This document shows positions 35,641 through 47,084 of a stretch of DNA of 64,000 bases, piece by piece; position 1 is the first letter of the stretch; each line of letters begins with the position of its first letter. The stretch lies in NCBI RefSeq assembly GCF_014356525.2, contig NC_052518.1, positions 4,630,162 through 4,694,161 of the forward strand. The letters are read 5' to 3'. The notes under the pieces are model-generated. The model saw nothing but the letters and a program-made list of their open reading frames with translations, ran no database searches and was not told the origin of the DNA. The DNA is from Nilaparvata lugens (lineage: Eukaryota; Arthropoda; Insecta; Hemiptera; Delphacidae). The position numbers and the translations under genes were made by a program.

Positions 35641-36110
35641 TTCTCGAAAATTAATGAATAATTTATCAATTTAAAATGTCTAGAAAAAAATCATATATAT
35701 AAACATAGAGCTTTCTGTCCTATCGTAACGTGACGTGTCGTCCCGGAATGTGAGTGTGAGCGCTGTTATCAGGTCTGGCTGCCGTCGATACGCCAATCCA
35801 ATCAACCTATCAGAGAACATGCTGTGTTGTTGTGTTGGCGAAAAATCGGTGTGTTGAAATTAACAAAATAAACTACCATAATGCTGATTTCCCACAAACT
35901 TCATTTCTCACTTTTCATGATTTTAAAAATCAATTTCTTTTCAATAATATTTGTTGCAATTTTAATCATCAGATTACAAGAAGAAAAATGGAAAAAAATG
36001 TTTTCTATCAATAACTCCAAACTAGAATCATGGCCTCAGCTCATGAAAAGACAAAGTTAGGAGACAACTGTCTACTAACGTTGATGGAAAGATACATTTT
36101 TAAGATGTTC
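35641..36110. other. No gene recognised
   Basis: Contains a GC-richer segment at 35720-35830 with CpGs and no open frame of note, then AT-rich sequence. Confidence 0.25.
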
Positions 36111-36357
36111 GATGTCTTTGAAAGGGTAGTATTATAGTCCACTAGACAGCTGATGGCTTTGAACGGGTAGTATTATAGTCCACTAGACAGCTGATGTCTT
36201 TGAACGGGTAGTATTATAGTCCACTAGACAGCTGATGTCTTTGAACGGGTAGTATTATAGTCCACTAGACAGCTGATGTCTTTGAACGGGTAGTATTATA
36301 GTCTACTAGACAGCTGATGTCTTTGAACGGGTAGTATTATAGTCCACTAGACAGCTG
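36111..36357 (+). repeat. 41-bp minisatellite, 6 units
   Basis: Units begin GATGTCTTTGAACGGGTAGT at 36111, 36152, 36193 and so on. Variants are a GGCTTTG in unit 2 and one 'gtctactag' in unit 5. Each unit contains CAGCTGAT. Confidence 0.95.
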
Positions 36358-36359
36358 AT

Positions 36360-36650
36360 TCGTGATGAATAATTCCATAGTCGGATTTCTACGGTAATAT
36401 TGGCGGCGTTCAAAGGAGATTCCTTCTCCTTAAAATGCAAAATTTCAAAAAACCGTATGTATACGTCGACGCGAAATTCAAAAAGGAACATACCTGTCAA
36501 ATTACATGAAAATCTATTGCTGCGCTCCGCTGTAAATGCGGAACATAAATATAATCAGAAATATCAACATATAAACATAAAGAGAAATGCAAAACCGTCG
36601 ACTTGAATCTTAGACCTCACTTCCATCGTTCAATAAGTTATTTAGATCCA
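36360..36650 (+). repeat. Dispersed repeat J, copy 3
   Basis: Starts GAATAATTCCATAGTCGGAT and carries CCTTAAAATGCAAAATTTCA, GTATACGTCGACGCGAAATT and CTCACTTCCATCGTTCAATA. Confidence 0.6.
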
Positions 36651-36756
36651 TATAAATAATAGAAGATAATTTATTATAGGTGATACAAGAGAAGATGCGA
36701 TGCGGGTTGCATACACAGCCCCTTCTTTCACGAACCCCATATTATATCAACATACT

Positions 36757-37403
36757 ACAGTATAGTGAGGTCCTCGTTATAATTGCAGTGGAGAAAGATA
36801 GGAAACTGCGTTGCCGATTCTCTGCCTTACCACTGCCTTCTATTAGAATATATCTGATACCGGTATATACTGTTTATTCTTGTTATAACATACTACAGAT
36901 AAGTGAGTTTCACGTTATTATTGCAGTGGAAAAAATGGGACAACAACGTTGCCGACTCTCTGCCTTGCCACTGCCTCCTCTTGGAAAATATCAGATACCG
37001 GTATATACTAACTGTTTATTCTTGTTACAAAATACTATAGCTAAGTGAGTTTCCCGTTATAATTGCAGTGAAGAAAGATAGAACAGCCTTGCTTATTCAC
37101 TGTCTTGCCACTGCCTTTTTTAAAATCTGATCTCGGTTATACTAACTGTTTATTCTTGTTGGGAATAAACGATTATATTTTATATTATATTTCTTAATAA
37201 TTCAATAATGAATTGTCATAGTTGAGATTGAATATCTGGTTAATTAAAATCATATTTCCATATAGTTAAAAAACTATGTGGCAACGTTGCGGAGCTAGAG
37301 AAGGATAGCGGTATCTGCTTTGTCGGATGATAGACAATGATAGCAATACTGATGTTGATCGAATAATACTGTCATTATAGCGTGGACCTCACTATAGTGT
37401 AGG
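36757..37403. mobile_element. MITE-A with triplicated left end
   Basis: The left terminal 140 bp (ATAGTGAGGTCCTCGTTATA ... GATACCGGTATATACT) is present three times in tandem, starting near 36757, 36891 and 37030. Each unit has its own GTTGCCGA(T/C)TCTCTGCCTT-like block, though the third is degenerate. A single interior and right end follow, finishing CATTATAGCGTGGACCTCAC at about 37397. Confidence 0.85.
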
Positions 37404-37499
37404 CTAGTTTTTCAATCCCAGATCTGCAAGTTTGTAGAAACGTCTATAAAAACGGATTTGAAAACTACAACACCAATACAGGTGCATACCCCAACACAT

Positions 37500-37800
37500 A
37501 TAATATATAGTGGGGTGTATATTTATTCATTGAAATTATCATTTATTCATTGTTGAAACACCGCTGATTTGTGTATTTATATTACAATACTATATTATCA
37601 ATATTCTAATGTTGCATTCAATCTTCATTGTAATTAAAAAGTTTTCATAATATGTGAAATTTGTTGCATAATTGGCTGTTGTACTGTAATTTATTATAGA
37701 TTCGTGTATGAACCAGAATGTATAGTAACTTACTTGAATGAATTTGAAATTTGAAAATTTGAAATAATGATCAGTTCATAATAATTATTTGAAGAAGTGT
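37500..37800 (+). mobile_element. LINE-like 3' UTR
   Basis: AT-rich segment ending in tandem TTTGAAA(T) units near 37742-37767, the style of tail seen on other LINE copies here. No coding part. Confidence 0.35.
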
Positions 37801-37851
37801 TGGATATGCTAGAACACCAATAGGCATTTTGAAACTATTAGTTTAATGCCC

Positions 37852-38566
37852 GGTTGCAGAGTCGTTACATAAAATCAAACATAGATATGTGAGACATAGT
37901 TTAAAATCACTGACATAAATGGTTGGTTGTTATACAATCGTTTGCCGAAGCTCATTTAGATATATCTCAAATTAGAATTACACATAAGTCACACTGCAGC
38001 TCTATTCCCTTTTTCCCGTACATACTTCTATCCAACCAATGTAATGGCATCGGGGAATGTTTCAATCTACATCACTGTGAACAGACCTAAAAGACCTTAC
38101 ATAAAATTGATAAACAATATGGCGACTCTTGGCTTTTGGCGAGATTTCTCACCATATTTAGCGATTTGGAGGTTATGAATACCATAGGAGAAGAAAAAAT
38201 TTACTTATATACAGATGGTTTTTCGTAAACATCTATCAAAAAAGCTATCACAACCTCTAAAATGCATTTGGTGGGATAGATATTAGATTTAACAGCACGA
38301 CTACGGGCCCATAACTTAACAGGCCGTTTTTAGCTATTGGAGGCATGAATAAGCTCTTTCTGACGACTGTACAACGAAACCATGTGTCTAATTGGGCGTT
38401 TTCATTTTACGGGAGCTATAGTTTACTTTGACATCTGTGCAACGGAAACTGAATTTATGGCTTCGTAAGCCTGTCTTTACCTTGAAGAGCCTACAAAGCC
38501 TTAAAGCTTCAACTTTATGAGTTAACAGCCTGTTTTAAACTTCATGTGACGTCTCTGCAAACGAGC
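37852..38566. mobile_element. TIR element I, about 715 bp
   Basis: The left end GCCCGGTTGCAGAGTCGTTA and, read inward from 38566, the right end GCTCGTTTGCAGAGACGTCA are an imperfect inverted pair that extends another 15 bp. The interior contains 'taacaggccgtttttagcta' and 'gttaacagcctgttttaaac', which look like internal repeats. No coding frame. Confidence 0.6.
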
Positions 38567-38570
38567 ATCA

Positions 38571-38668
38571 GTGCCGGTTGCACAAAAGCCGGCTGAATCT
38601 GAATCGTCATTAATTCCACTAGAACAAATCAAAGAAGCCGTCTTACGAAGAGGCGTTTTCTCAGTTAT
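38571..38668 (+). mobile_element. Half of MITE D
   Basis: Starts GTGCCGGTTGCACAAAAGCC and follows the left arm and loop of the complete copy at 43847-43998, then stops near the loop. Confidence 0.7.
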
Positions 38669-38689
38669 TTCATCAAGTAATTTTCAAAT

Positions 38690-38970
38690 CTTCAGATTTG
38701 GTACAGAGGTTTAGCTAGGGTCTAAAAATGTTGTGATGAGGTGACTTTAATATTTCATCAAAGATACGCCCAAAATCAGCGTTTTTTCCCAGCTTTTCTG
38801 TGTTTTCTCAGTACTTTGACTTCCTGATGGAATGAAGCATGCTCAAATGAAAAATGCAGGCGAGCGAAGCGAGCCTGCTGATCTCATTTTTGGACGACTC
38901 AGCCGGTGGTCCAGGGGGTGGAGCCCCCTGGCTAGACGGATATGGCGAGCGAAGCGAGCCTGACGGCTAG
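38690..38970 (+). mobile_element. Helitron 3' end
   Basis: Ends with a hairpin (AGGC...GCCT-type stem in GGCGAGCGAAGCGAGCC) followed by TGACGGCTAG, then T, as expected for Helitrons (CTRR with a T after it). An internal GCGAGCGAAGCGAGCCTGC copy of the hairpin lies 90 bp upstream. It is nearly identical to the end of the element at 56982-57510. Confidence 0.75.
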
Positions 38971-39789
38971 TCATGAATATAAGCTAGCTTTACTCAAAAC
39001 GAACGGTTCGAGGATATGACAAGACACGGCCTCGCTTATTCAGCTACCAAAGCCGACATTTTTTGTTCTGATACAGAGAGAGTGGAAATTGATGTCATTC
39101 GTCCTAACAATTATTGATGGAATCAACTGTTGGTTCATTACTCTGTTACGTTGATCTTTGTTGAATGTGGGACTTTCTGAATGATTTGACATGGAACATT
39201 CATCGGCCATTTGGGTAAATGGATTTTTCAATTATATAAGGAGTAAGATAAATGGAGGGTGATTGACTTCTCCCTCCAAATCTACTAACAGCCAGTTTCA
39301 AGATCATTTTTGAAGGTTACACTCTGAATAATCAATCCATCATGATTATTTGTTAAAATATATTTTCATTTGATTTTTTACTTATTTCATTTCATTTTTT
39401 TCTATTGTGAATAAAAGTATGAAGAAGGGCCCCACACAGGATTACCTTGGGGGTTTCATTTAGACTTTGATATACAATGTATTGTGCATGCGAAGGTGTT
39501 TGCTACACCAGTTGAGAGTGTTTTTTTTCTGAAATATTTTGTACAATGTATGTTGATCGGTCGAATAAATATTATTATATTATTATATTTCGAAGCCATT
39601 GTTGTCATCATTTTTTGTCAAAGATTGAGATCTCTTGATAACATTACAATGAGCATAACAAAGAAAAGATTATTCAGAAAAATAGAATAAATGAAGAGAT
39701 GGAAAAGATAAGAATATAGGATGTATGGGAAGATACGTAGAATAGATAGAAAGTTAGAATCGATAAAAAGATGAAATAGATCGATTCAG
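38971..39789. other. No gene recognised
   Basis: A 63-codon minus frame at 39040-39231 and a 68-codon plus frame at 39484-39690 show no family resemblance or splice support. GATAGA-like repeats lie at 39730-39785. Confidence 0.25.
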
Positions 39790-39868
39790 AATAGAATAGA
39801 ATGACTTCCTTTATTTTTGACCTAGGAGGGTGAAGTTGGGGCGCAGTCCCAATTTATGCAGAAGACTA
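39790..39868 (-). mobile_element. LINE/SINE 3' tail
   Basis: Read on the minus strand: GGGACTGCGCCCCAACTTCA, then 'aaaataaaggaagtcattc' and a TATTC-type tail. Cut on its 5' side by element E. Confidence 0.4.
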
Positions 39869-40183
39869 TAAACAGCTGGAGTCAGAAAATTGGCTTTCCG
39901 GAACGGGACGTAGTCACAGTCCACGTAAACGTGGATTTAAAATTGAATTCCGATAAACCAAAAAATTGAACACAAAATAAAATTGAAAGAGAATATTGTG
40001 AAGTCTCAGCTGTTTTAATTATTCAGGAATGTTTGATTTCGTCAAGGAAAAACGTTTCCAATTACAAGAATGAGAAAATAAAGATTATCATAAAAGCTGC
40101 TTCTACGCCCCGTTCCAGAAAGCCAGTTCTCTGACTCCAGCTGTTCAAAGTCTAGAACTCAGCGAAATCCCAAGCTTGGAAAC
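39869..40183. mobile_element. TIR element E, both ends
   Basis: The left AAACAGCTGGAGTCAGAAAA and 'ggctttccggaacggg' are mirrored at 40105-40160 as CTACGCCCCGTTCCAGAAAG and CTGACTCCAGCTGTT. The right end extends to AAACC at 40183. The middle contains TTTCGTCAAGGAAAAACGTT, which is inverted in the copy at 5687. Confidence 0.75.
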
Positions 40184-40531
40184 CTTCCTTTAGAAGTTTT
40201 CATCACTAGAATTTGAGAGAATTGAAGGTGCGAGTGGAAATTACGTTACTTTCTAGCATGTCATCTCCAATATTTCGAAGGAGTAAGTGAAAAATACCGA
40301 GTGATTCCCTTTTCCTTATTCACATTCATGGGATTGCTTCCCTTTCCCTTATTCACATTCAGGGGATTTATAAAAGAGATTTCGTGTCGTGAAACGTCAC
40401 AATGCATTCCTCAAAAACGTTCTCTCAAGGTCATCTTCAACTCTTTTTACTTTCCCAATCATTCATAGTTGAGAATGATATCGTATCTATCAACGTATGT
40501 ATAAAAAAATCTGGTGTGGTACACTCACACA
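40184..40531. other. No gene recognised
   Basis: Short direct repeat 'ttcccttttccttattcacattcagggga' twice at about 40307-40370. Nothing else seen. Confidence 0.3.
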
Positions 40532-41276
40532 ACTTTCCTTGCTCATTGAACTGTAAACCTCATTCTTAAACGAGAATAATTCAGGGGAATAACATAATGA
40601 CGATTGGCGGCATCATATTTGAAACTACGATCAGACTTCTGTATTTATGTGTATATATAATTATTTTTAGAGTACTTTTTTGTTTGTGTAAATATTGTGA
40701 AACTCGATTACTTTTTTAAAAGTCGTCAAAACAGCTGTTCTACAGATGAAATATCTCGTCTATGTGTTCTTTTTATGAACTGCTCTACCTACCTAGCTCA
40801 TGCACGAGAAGGAGGTTACAAAGTCCATTTCTCAAGGATTGGGTGGACCCCCCATTAGTTTCCCAGGAAGGAGACTCATGCCAGTTGATAGAGCTGATAA
40901 ATAACTATACAGGGTATGAATTTGAAAAAAAATCGTCATTTTTGAGATAATCGTGAAAACATGTTTTTTTAGTATTTATCCGCCATTTTTCTCAAGAATA
41001 TTACGGAGCTCCTGCAATTTTCCCAGAAATGAGACTCATGTCAGTTGATAGGGCTTATAATTAGCTATCCATGGTATAAATTTGAAGAGAATCGTTAGAG
41101 CCGTTTTCGAGAAAACCGTGATAAACATGGTTTTTTAGCCATTATCCGCCATTTTTTTCGCCATTTTGAATTGAATTCTATTGAATTTCTTATTGTCGGA
41201 TACTCATGGTATAAGGACCTTAATTTTAAAATTTCAAGTCAATCGGTTAATTAGGAATGGAGTTATCGTGTTCACA

Positions 41277-41344
<68 letters not shown>

Positions 41345-41746
41345 CAACACCGAAAAATCATGTTTTTGGACTCAGGGGACCTTGAAACGTATTGAAAACA
41401 TTAAATTAGGGTACCTTGCATTTTTTGGAAAGCAATAATTTCCTTACCTATGGTAATAGGGCAAGGGAAGTAATGAAACGTATAAAAAACATGAAATTAG
41501 GGTACCTTAAATTTTTTTAGAAAGCAATACTTTCCTTACCTATGGTAATAGGGCAAGGAAAGTAATGAAACGTATAGAGAACATGAAATTAGGGTACCTT
41601 AAATTTCTTTGGAAAGCAATACTTTTCTTACCTATGGTAATAGAGCAAGGAGAGTAATGAAACTTATAGAAAACATGAAATTAGGGTACCTTAAAATTTT
41701 TGGAAAGCAATTTTTTTCCTTACCTATGTTAATAGGCGAGGAAAGT
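40532..41746 (-). mobile_element. TIR element F, reverse copy
   Basis: Inverted relative to 19735-21080, with the same order: ACTTTCCTTGCTC end, CTCAAGAATATTACGGAGCT, a CA tract at 41279-41342, then the other end. The last 100 bp (GAAATTAGGGTACCTTAAAT ... CCTTACCTATGGTAATAGGG) is repeated about four times in tandem at 41370-41746. It is single in the other copy. Confidence 0.8.
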
Positions 41747-41849
41747 AAAAATATATCAGGAATATTTAAATATTTGACTCATCATTCTGGATCTGGAATC
41801 AATGAGGAGGATATAATAGGAGATGAACGAGCAGAACAACTGTTTATTC

Positions 41850-41996
41850 TCATTTAAAATGATCGATTATATTCTATCAAGCATGAAATTCGAGAAAAAA
41901 GAAATAGCGGTATCCGTTTTGTTGAATGATAGACAAGGATAGCAATATCATTGATAATCAAACACTGCCATTATAACGTGGACCTTACTATAGCAG
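41850..41996. mobile_element. MITE-A right end
   Basis: Has GAATGATAGACAAGGATAGC and the terminus CCATTATAACGTGGACCTTA. Confidence 0.7.
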
Positions 41997-43389
41997 AAAT
42001 TAATCTCTGGAAGGGAACTGAGAACGACCCTTGCATCAAGTGGTGCATATGAAAGAGTTACAGTCTGTCGTGAAGATGTATTCAAAATCAAGGATCAACT
42101 TATAAGAGAGAATAAAACTAAATCTTGGCCAGACCACTGAGACGTTTATTGACCTGGAAAATGTATACCCGACATGGAGATGTCTCGAGAGGCTCGTGGA
42201 GATGAATTCAAAATCAAGTACCAACATGTGGAACAGAGAATAGAACAAAATCTTGACAAACATCTTAGAGCTAGACCACTGAGAAATTCATCGAAGGGAA
42301 AAAGGTTTTAACATGAAGAGGGTTGATAAAATACTCAAACGGCTCTACGAAAGAGGATACAGATTTTCATCCAGGTAGAGTGTTGGACAAGGATAGGAAA
42401 TGCTGTTTCCATTCGAGAGGAAGGGAGATGTAGTGTAGCCAGATTTGTTACCTTAGCAACAGTTCCATGTTTGTGAATATAGAATTGATATTGGTTCTTG
42501 GCTCGATAACTTCTTTTCTCTACAATAAAATCATGCTTAATGTAGATTTCTGATACTTGGGCTCTCGTGTTTTGATTTGTCTGGAGACTGAGGGTTTTGA
42601 ACATTTCTCACTCAGATTTGATTTATTCCACCTCAGTTGTTGAATTGTGTCTGAGTTTCCTCTAACCAATATATTGTTTGAAGAGATATATTTTTGAAAT
42701 TTTTCTCTCCCAGAATTCACCCACTCACTCGTTCCATTTTACAGTCTTGCTCCTTGAGACGAGTTATACTTGTCTGCTCAATAAAGTTTTGTTCATCAGT
42801 TGTTGTTGTCATGAGATTTATAAATGATTATTATTGAACGAATATCCTAATTGAATGCTGTGATTCACCCCTAAGACTCCTGCTACTGCAAATATTGTCA
42901 ACAGGATAAATATTACAGCATTTAATTTGTACTTTAATTTTAAAGTAAAATTACTTCTAAATTATTGCATTCAATTTTCGATTTATAATAATATATTTAT
43001 TCATATTCAATTGCAACATCTCAGTAATTAACATCTGTTGATCTATATATTTGTGGAATAACACCATAGTACCCTATTCGAGATCTTTATAAAATAACAA
43101 AAATTCAAAAACAGAGATTTATATAATAATATATTCAAGTGCCCCCACACTGGGTAGCCCATCGAGAACACAATTTAGAAAACAATATTGTATTTGCCTT
43201 TTAGGATGGATTTGTTTGCTCATTTATTTGAATAAAGATTTCTTTTTTTGGGCTTTTATTGCATGATTGTTTCACTTGTGCGTGGGCATTGGAGACTTTG
43301 AATGGATATATATTAAATGGACATTGGATTATTTTTCAAATGATAAAATGATAGATTTTCTCAATCCGATCGAATATTTTCCCCATTAA
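41997..43389. other. Intergenic with a diverged duplication and weak exon
   Basis: 42070-42300 holds two related units (ATTCAAAATCAAG, AGAGAATA.AAC.AAATCTTG, AGACCACTGAGA). On the minus strand 42604-42452, an open frame starting ATGTTC ends at GCTAAG followed by GTAACA, a donor-like site; the roughly 50 residues are charged but unrecognised. The remainder is AT-rich. Confidence 0.3.
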
Positions 43390-43843
43390 ATAAAAAGACG
43401 AAAACATTGTCAGAGCCACAGATTTCATTAATAGTGAATTGGTTTCGGTTTTAGTAAATTTTATTGGTTTAAAAATTCTATTTTCGGTTTTATCAATAGT
43501 AAATTGGTAATTTGAGTTGGATTGGTTTCGGTTGCTACACCATTATCAATGTGTGGTAAACTAATACTGAATACAAAAGCAGCAGAATTCAAAACTAGTG
43601 GGCGAGTACTGCAATTGGTCAAGAACATGAACGCCTGCCATTGGCTTAGCTGGACACTCTCCTCCCAAACTGTGCCTATGGTAGAAATGTCACAAAATGG
43701 CGGTTAAAGCAACAGAATTTGATAGCAAAATTAACTTGCAGTACAAAATAAAATAGAACCAGGGAAAACAAGTAGAATATAATGAAACAGAAAACGTAAC
43801 TAGAAAACAGTATCGACTGATGTATCCTAACAAGGTTATCCTG
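43390..43843 (-). mobile_element. Penelope-like 3' UTR, single copy
   Basis: Contains GGTTTCGGTTGCTACACCAT, AAAAGCAGCAGAATTCAAAA, 'gaacgcctgccattggct' and TGTCACAAAATGGCGGTTAA in the order of the left arm of 48228-49405, but without the inverted partner. The outer terminus is rearranged, with two copies of 'gaattggtttcggtttta'. Confidence 0.7.
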
Positions 43844-43846
43844 TAA

Positions 43847-43998
43847 GTGCCGGTTGCACAAAAGACGGTTGAATTTTAATTGTGATAAATTCCACGAGAA
43901 CCAATCAGAGAAGCCGTCTTATCAAAAAGGCATTCTCTGATTGGTTCTCGTGGAATTAACCATGGTTAAAATTCAACCGGCTTCTGTGCAACCGGGCC
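43847..43998. mobile_element. MITE D, complete 152 bp
   Basis: A near-complete hairpin. The outer arms are GTGCCGGTTGCACAAAAGAC and GGCTTCTGTGCAACCGGGCC, and the inner arms GAGAACCAATCAGAGAAG and CTCTGATTGGTTCTC surround a short loop. TAA flanks both sides (43844-43846, 43999-44001). Confidence 0.85.
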
Positions 43999-44009
43999 TA
44001 AGATTAATA

Positions 44010-44241
44010 AATTAATTTATTTCTATTTTATCAATTCATTTATTTTCCAATTATTAAATAATACATTAATTTCCATAATTAAGATTGAATATCCCGTTGA
44101 TTTTTCTTCTAGATTGTTAAAAACGAGCTGGCAACGTTATGATGGTTGAAAACAATAGCGCTAACTGCTTTGTCGAATGATAGACAAGGATAGCATCACT
44201 GACGTTGATTAAATACTGTCGAATAACGTGGACCTCACTAT
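44010..44241. mobile_element. MITE-A right part
   Basis: Includes 'attgttaaaaacgagctggc', GAATGATAGACAAGGATAGC and AATAACGTGGACCTCACTAT. Confidence 0.7.
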
Positions 44242-44369
44242 AGTGGTTAGATTCACAATTTGCTGGGATGGTGAGAATATTAAAGCTCCAAATAATAACT
44301 TCTATTAGTTAAATATCAGAATATCAATGTCAATGACTAACTGAGATTTTGAATAACGCTGGGTTGTTT

Positions 44370-45642
44370 ACTTGCTTACTTACTTACTCCTTGGCGCTAC
44401 AGCTCATTCAGAGCCTTGACCTCCTTCAAAAAACCTCTCCATTCGTCTCTATCGGCAGCCTTACGTCTCCATCCCCTGACACCCAGCTTCCTAATGTCGT
44501 CCTCCACATCCTCCAGCCAACGCTTTCTCAGCCTTCTCCCTCCTGGGTTGTTCCTGAAGACCTTTTTTACAATTCTTGAGTCACTCATCCTCTCAACGGG
44601 TCCCAGCCAACTCAAACGCCTCAGTTTGATCTCGTCAAAAATTTGACATTTCTGGTATAGATCACGCAGCTCTTGATTTGATCGTATTCGCCATTCATCA
44701 TTACAGGGCCAAATATCTTTCTCAAAACCTTTCGCTCCCAAATATTTAATAGATCCTCATCCTTCTTTGTCAAAACCCATGTCTCTGCTCCATATAAAAC
44801 AATTGGCTTTATGACTGTTTCATATATTTGTATTTTCACTTTCCTGGACAGGATTTTAGATCTCAAATATTGGGTCAGGGCATACATAATAGCATCTGTT
44901 TGCGGCAGCTAGTTTTGCTTTTATGTCAGTCTCAACATTATTGTTGTCTGTTATGATAGAACCAAGATATTTGGAATTGCTCAATCTTTCAAAACGATAA
45001 TTGTCAACTTCAAAAAATCTTTCAACAGTGTCCTGGACCCTGCTGCTTTTCAAATATTTGGTTTTGCCTTCATTTATTGATAGTCCGAGATGTGCCGATC
45101 CTCCGTTGAGTTGCCTGAATGCTTCCTCTAATGTGTGTCTATTCCTTGCAATCAGGACCACGTCATCTGCGTATGCCATATATTGAAGCATTCTGTTCAC
45201 TATTGAACCTCCTGGGTTTACATTTATTTCTCTAATGACTTTTTCAAGACTTAGATTGAACAACATAGCAGATAATACGTCTCCCTGTCTAAGGCCAATG
45301 TTTGCTGAGAAACTGCTGGTGAGCTTTCCTTGAACCTTCACTTTAAAATTTGTTTGGTGGAGTGTCATTTTAGTAAGACGTATGAGTTTCAGTGGAATTC
45401 CAGCAATCCCTTCTCTTATACGGAGATACATCTTTTTAACTTCTTTCTCTCCAGCAAAAGCCATAATCTCGTCAACCCTGTTCTTTTTAAACTTTATCTC
45501 CTTTTAGCGGCACAGCTTGTTTGCATGCCTCCTCTTTTCTTGAAAGAATGCAGTTGTGGCCCTCGTTTTCCGACTCATCATTCTCATTCTTGCCAAGTTT
45601 CTTTCCTCAAATGCTTTTAAACACTCATTATCCATCCACGTA
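44370..45642 (-). pseudogene. RTE-like LINE, truncated and frameshifted
   Basis: Minus-strand RT. The 202-codon frame 45464-44856 has the LRQGD motif (residues 58-62) and YADD (residues 98-101). It continues in other frames at 44887-44621 (YGAETWVLTK) and 44741-44397 (RRLSWLGPVERM, then RKRWLEDVEDDIR). The preceding part (about 45640-45480) has a stop. The RT palm between 'MYLRI' and 'PLKLIRLTKM' is shortened, suggesting an internal deletion. The 3' end is a (TAAG)n tail near 44370-44390. GGTTGTTT flanks both sides (44362-44369, 45643-45650), a possible short TSD. Dead copy of the family at 57524-58448. Confidence 0.85.
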
Positions 45643-45721
45643 GGTTGTTTGTTGTTGATTAATCTATAGTAAACTGATAAATAGTAGTGATAACTACAGT
45701 AAAAAATTAGAATATCAATGA

Positions 45722-45978
45722 CTAAATGGGAGTTTGAATATCAGTAGATTGTTGCTGAATATTCTTGTTGTTGGTGTTGTTGTTGACGAATCTGCTATGT
45801 ACGTGCATTCCATGTGTGGTGAGCGGTGAGTTGGATCTGCCAATGCTCTGTTGTTGTTTAGTTGGAGGTGTTGTTGTGGTGGAGGCCAGAGCCAGTGTTG
45901 TAGATTCTGCGGTTTGAGCTCTAATTCCACTGTGAATGGTGCCGAGAGGCGAAAGCATCGAAACTTGAGTTCGGTTTT
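45722..45978 (-). CDS. Candidate host terminal exon, Gln/Asn/Thr-rich
   Basis: On the minus strand ATTTCCATTCAG (ending at 45979) is a good splice acceptor, followed by 84 open codons to TAG at 45722. The protein is Ser/Thr/Gln/Asn-rich, with a TTTT run, QQQ, NNN and QQQ, and a few His, as in low-complexity parts of insect transcription or RNA-binding factors. CAA/CAG and AAC codons are mixed, unlike a pure microsatellite. The last 30 bp has a diverged copy at 44318-44350, on the other side of the RTE-like insertion. Not recognised as a known gene. Confidence 0.35.
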
Positions 45979-46030
45979 CTGAATGGAAATCGTATGTGGA
46001 ATTTTATATGTATGTTTCTCTCGACCTTTT

Positions 46031-47008
46031 CATCAATCAATCAATCAATCAATCAATCATTTATTTCTTTCCAAAACATACATGAAAATGTACATGAAAA
46101 AGTCAAAAACTAAAAACTAACTTAAAGCTAAAGAGAAATTAGTGACTGTATAAAATTCATTTTTTTACAGTAAACTCTTTTATACTGTAGCATGCTAAAT
46201 TCATCAAATATGCTCTCAGCAATTCCTTAAATCTTGATCTATCAGGTTCATGTCTTATGCAACCTGGGAGACAACCAATAAATTTTATTCCCATGTACGT
46301 TGGACTTTGTTTATATTCTTCCTTATTGTGTTTCTTTATTGTAAAATTATTTTTATCTCTTGTGTTGTAATTATGTATATCTACTTGCCGTGGGAATCTA
46401 GATTCGTTAGTTTTTATATATAATATTGTCCTATAAATGTACAGGCTGTACACCGTCATGAACTTTAACTTACTGAAGAATGGCTTGCATGATTGCTCTC
46501 TATCAAGATTTAGAATTATTCTTATTGCTTCTTTTTGTAATAGGAGTATTTTATTTAAGTTTGAGATGCTTGTTCCTCCATATATTTCAATTCCATATGA
46601 AATGTGGGAGTGGATCATTGCAAAGTAAACTGCTTTTAACGTTTCTAAGTTGGAAATTTTTGCTAGTCGTCTCAGCGCGAAAATTCCTGAGCTTAATTTT
46701 TTACATATTTCTTGAATGTGAACGGACCAACTAAGTGTGTTTTCAAGATATAGACCTAAAAATTTAATTTCTTTCTTATTATTTACGGAATTAAGTTGTT
46801 TTACCTCTGAATTTCTACAAGTAAAATGGAGGAACTTTGTTTTGTTATCATTAAGTAGCAGATGTCTGTGATTTAGGTACTTTTTAGTTGATGATATAGA
46901 ATTGTAAAATTTAATTTCTGTTGTGTTCCAGTCCTCTTCAGCAATGCACAGACTTATATCGTCAGCGTATAAGCATAATTTACTATTTTCAACTAAATCG
47001 CACATATA
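46031..47008 (-). pseudogene. LINE reverse transcriptase fragment with YADD
   Basis: An uninterrupted 282-codon minus frame (47005-46157) beginning just before the catalytic motif: LCLYADDISL at residues 10-19. It then has LNDNKTKFLHF, KFLGLYLENTLSWSVHI, the VYFAMIHSHISYG helix and the HNYNTRDKN tail, typical of Jockey-type elements. The 3' end is an (ATTG)n tail at about 46031-46058. The upstream RT and endonuclease are missing, so it is 5'-truncated, but the intact frame suggests recent insertion. Confidence 0.88.
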
Positions 47009-47084
47009 TTTAGCACATCAAAACATCGTTCCCAGATGAGCTTTTATTGTCTTTCTAACTTTGTTCTACTTTGTACATATCTGA

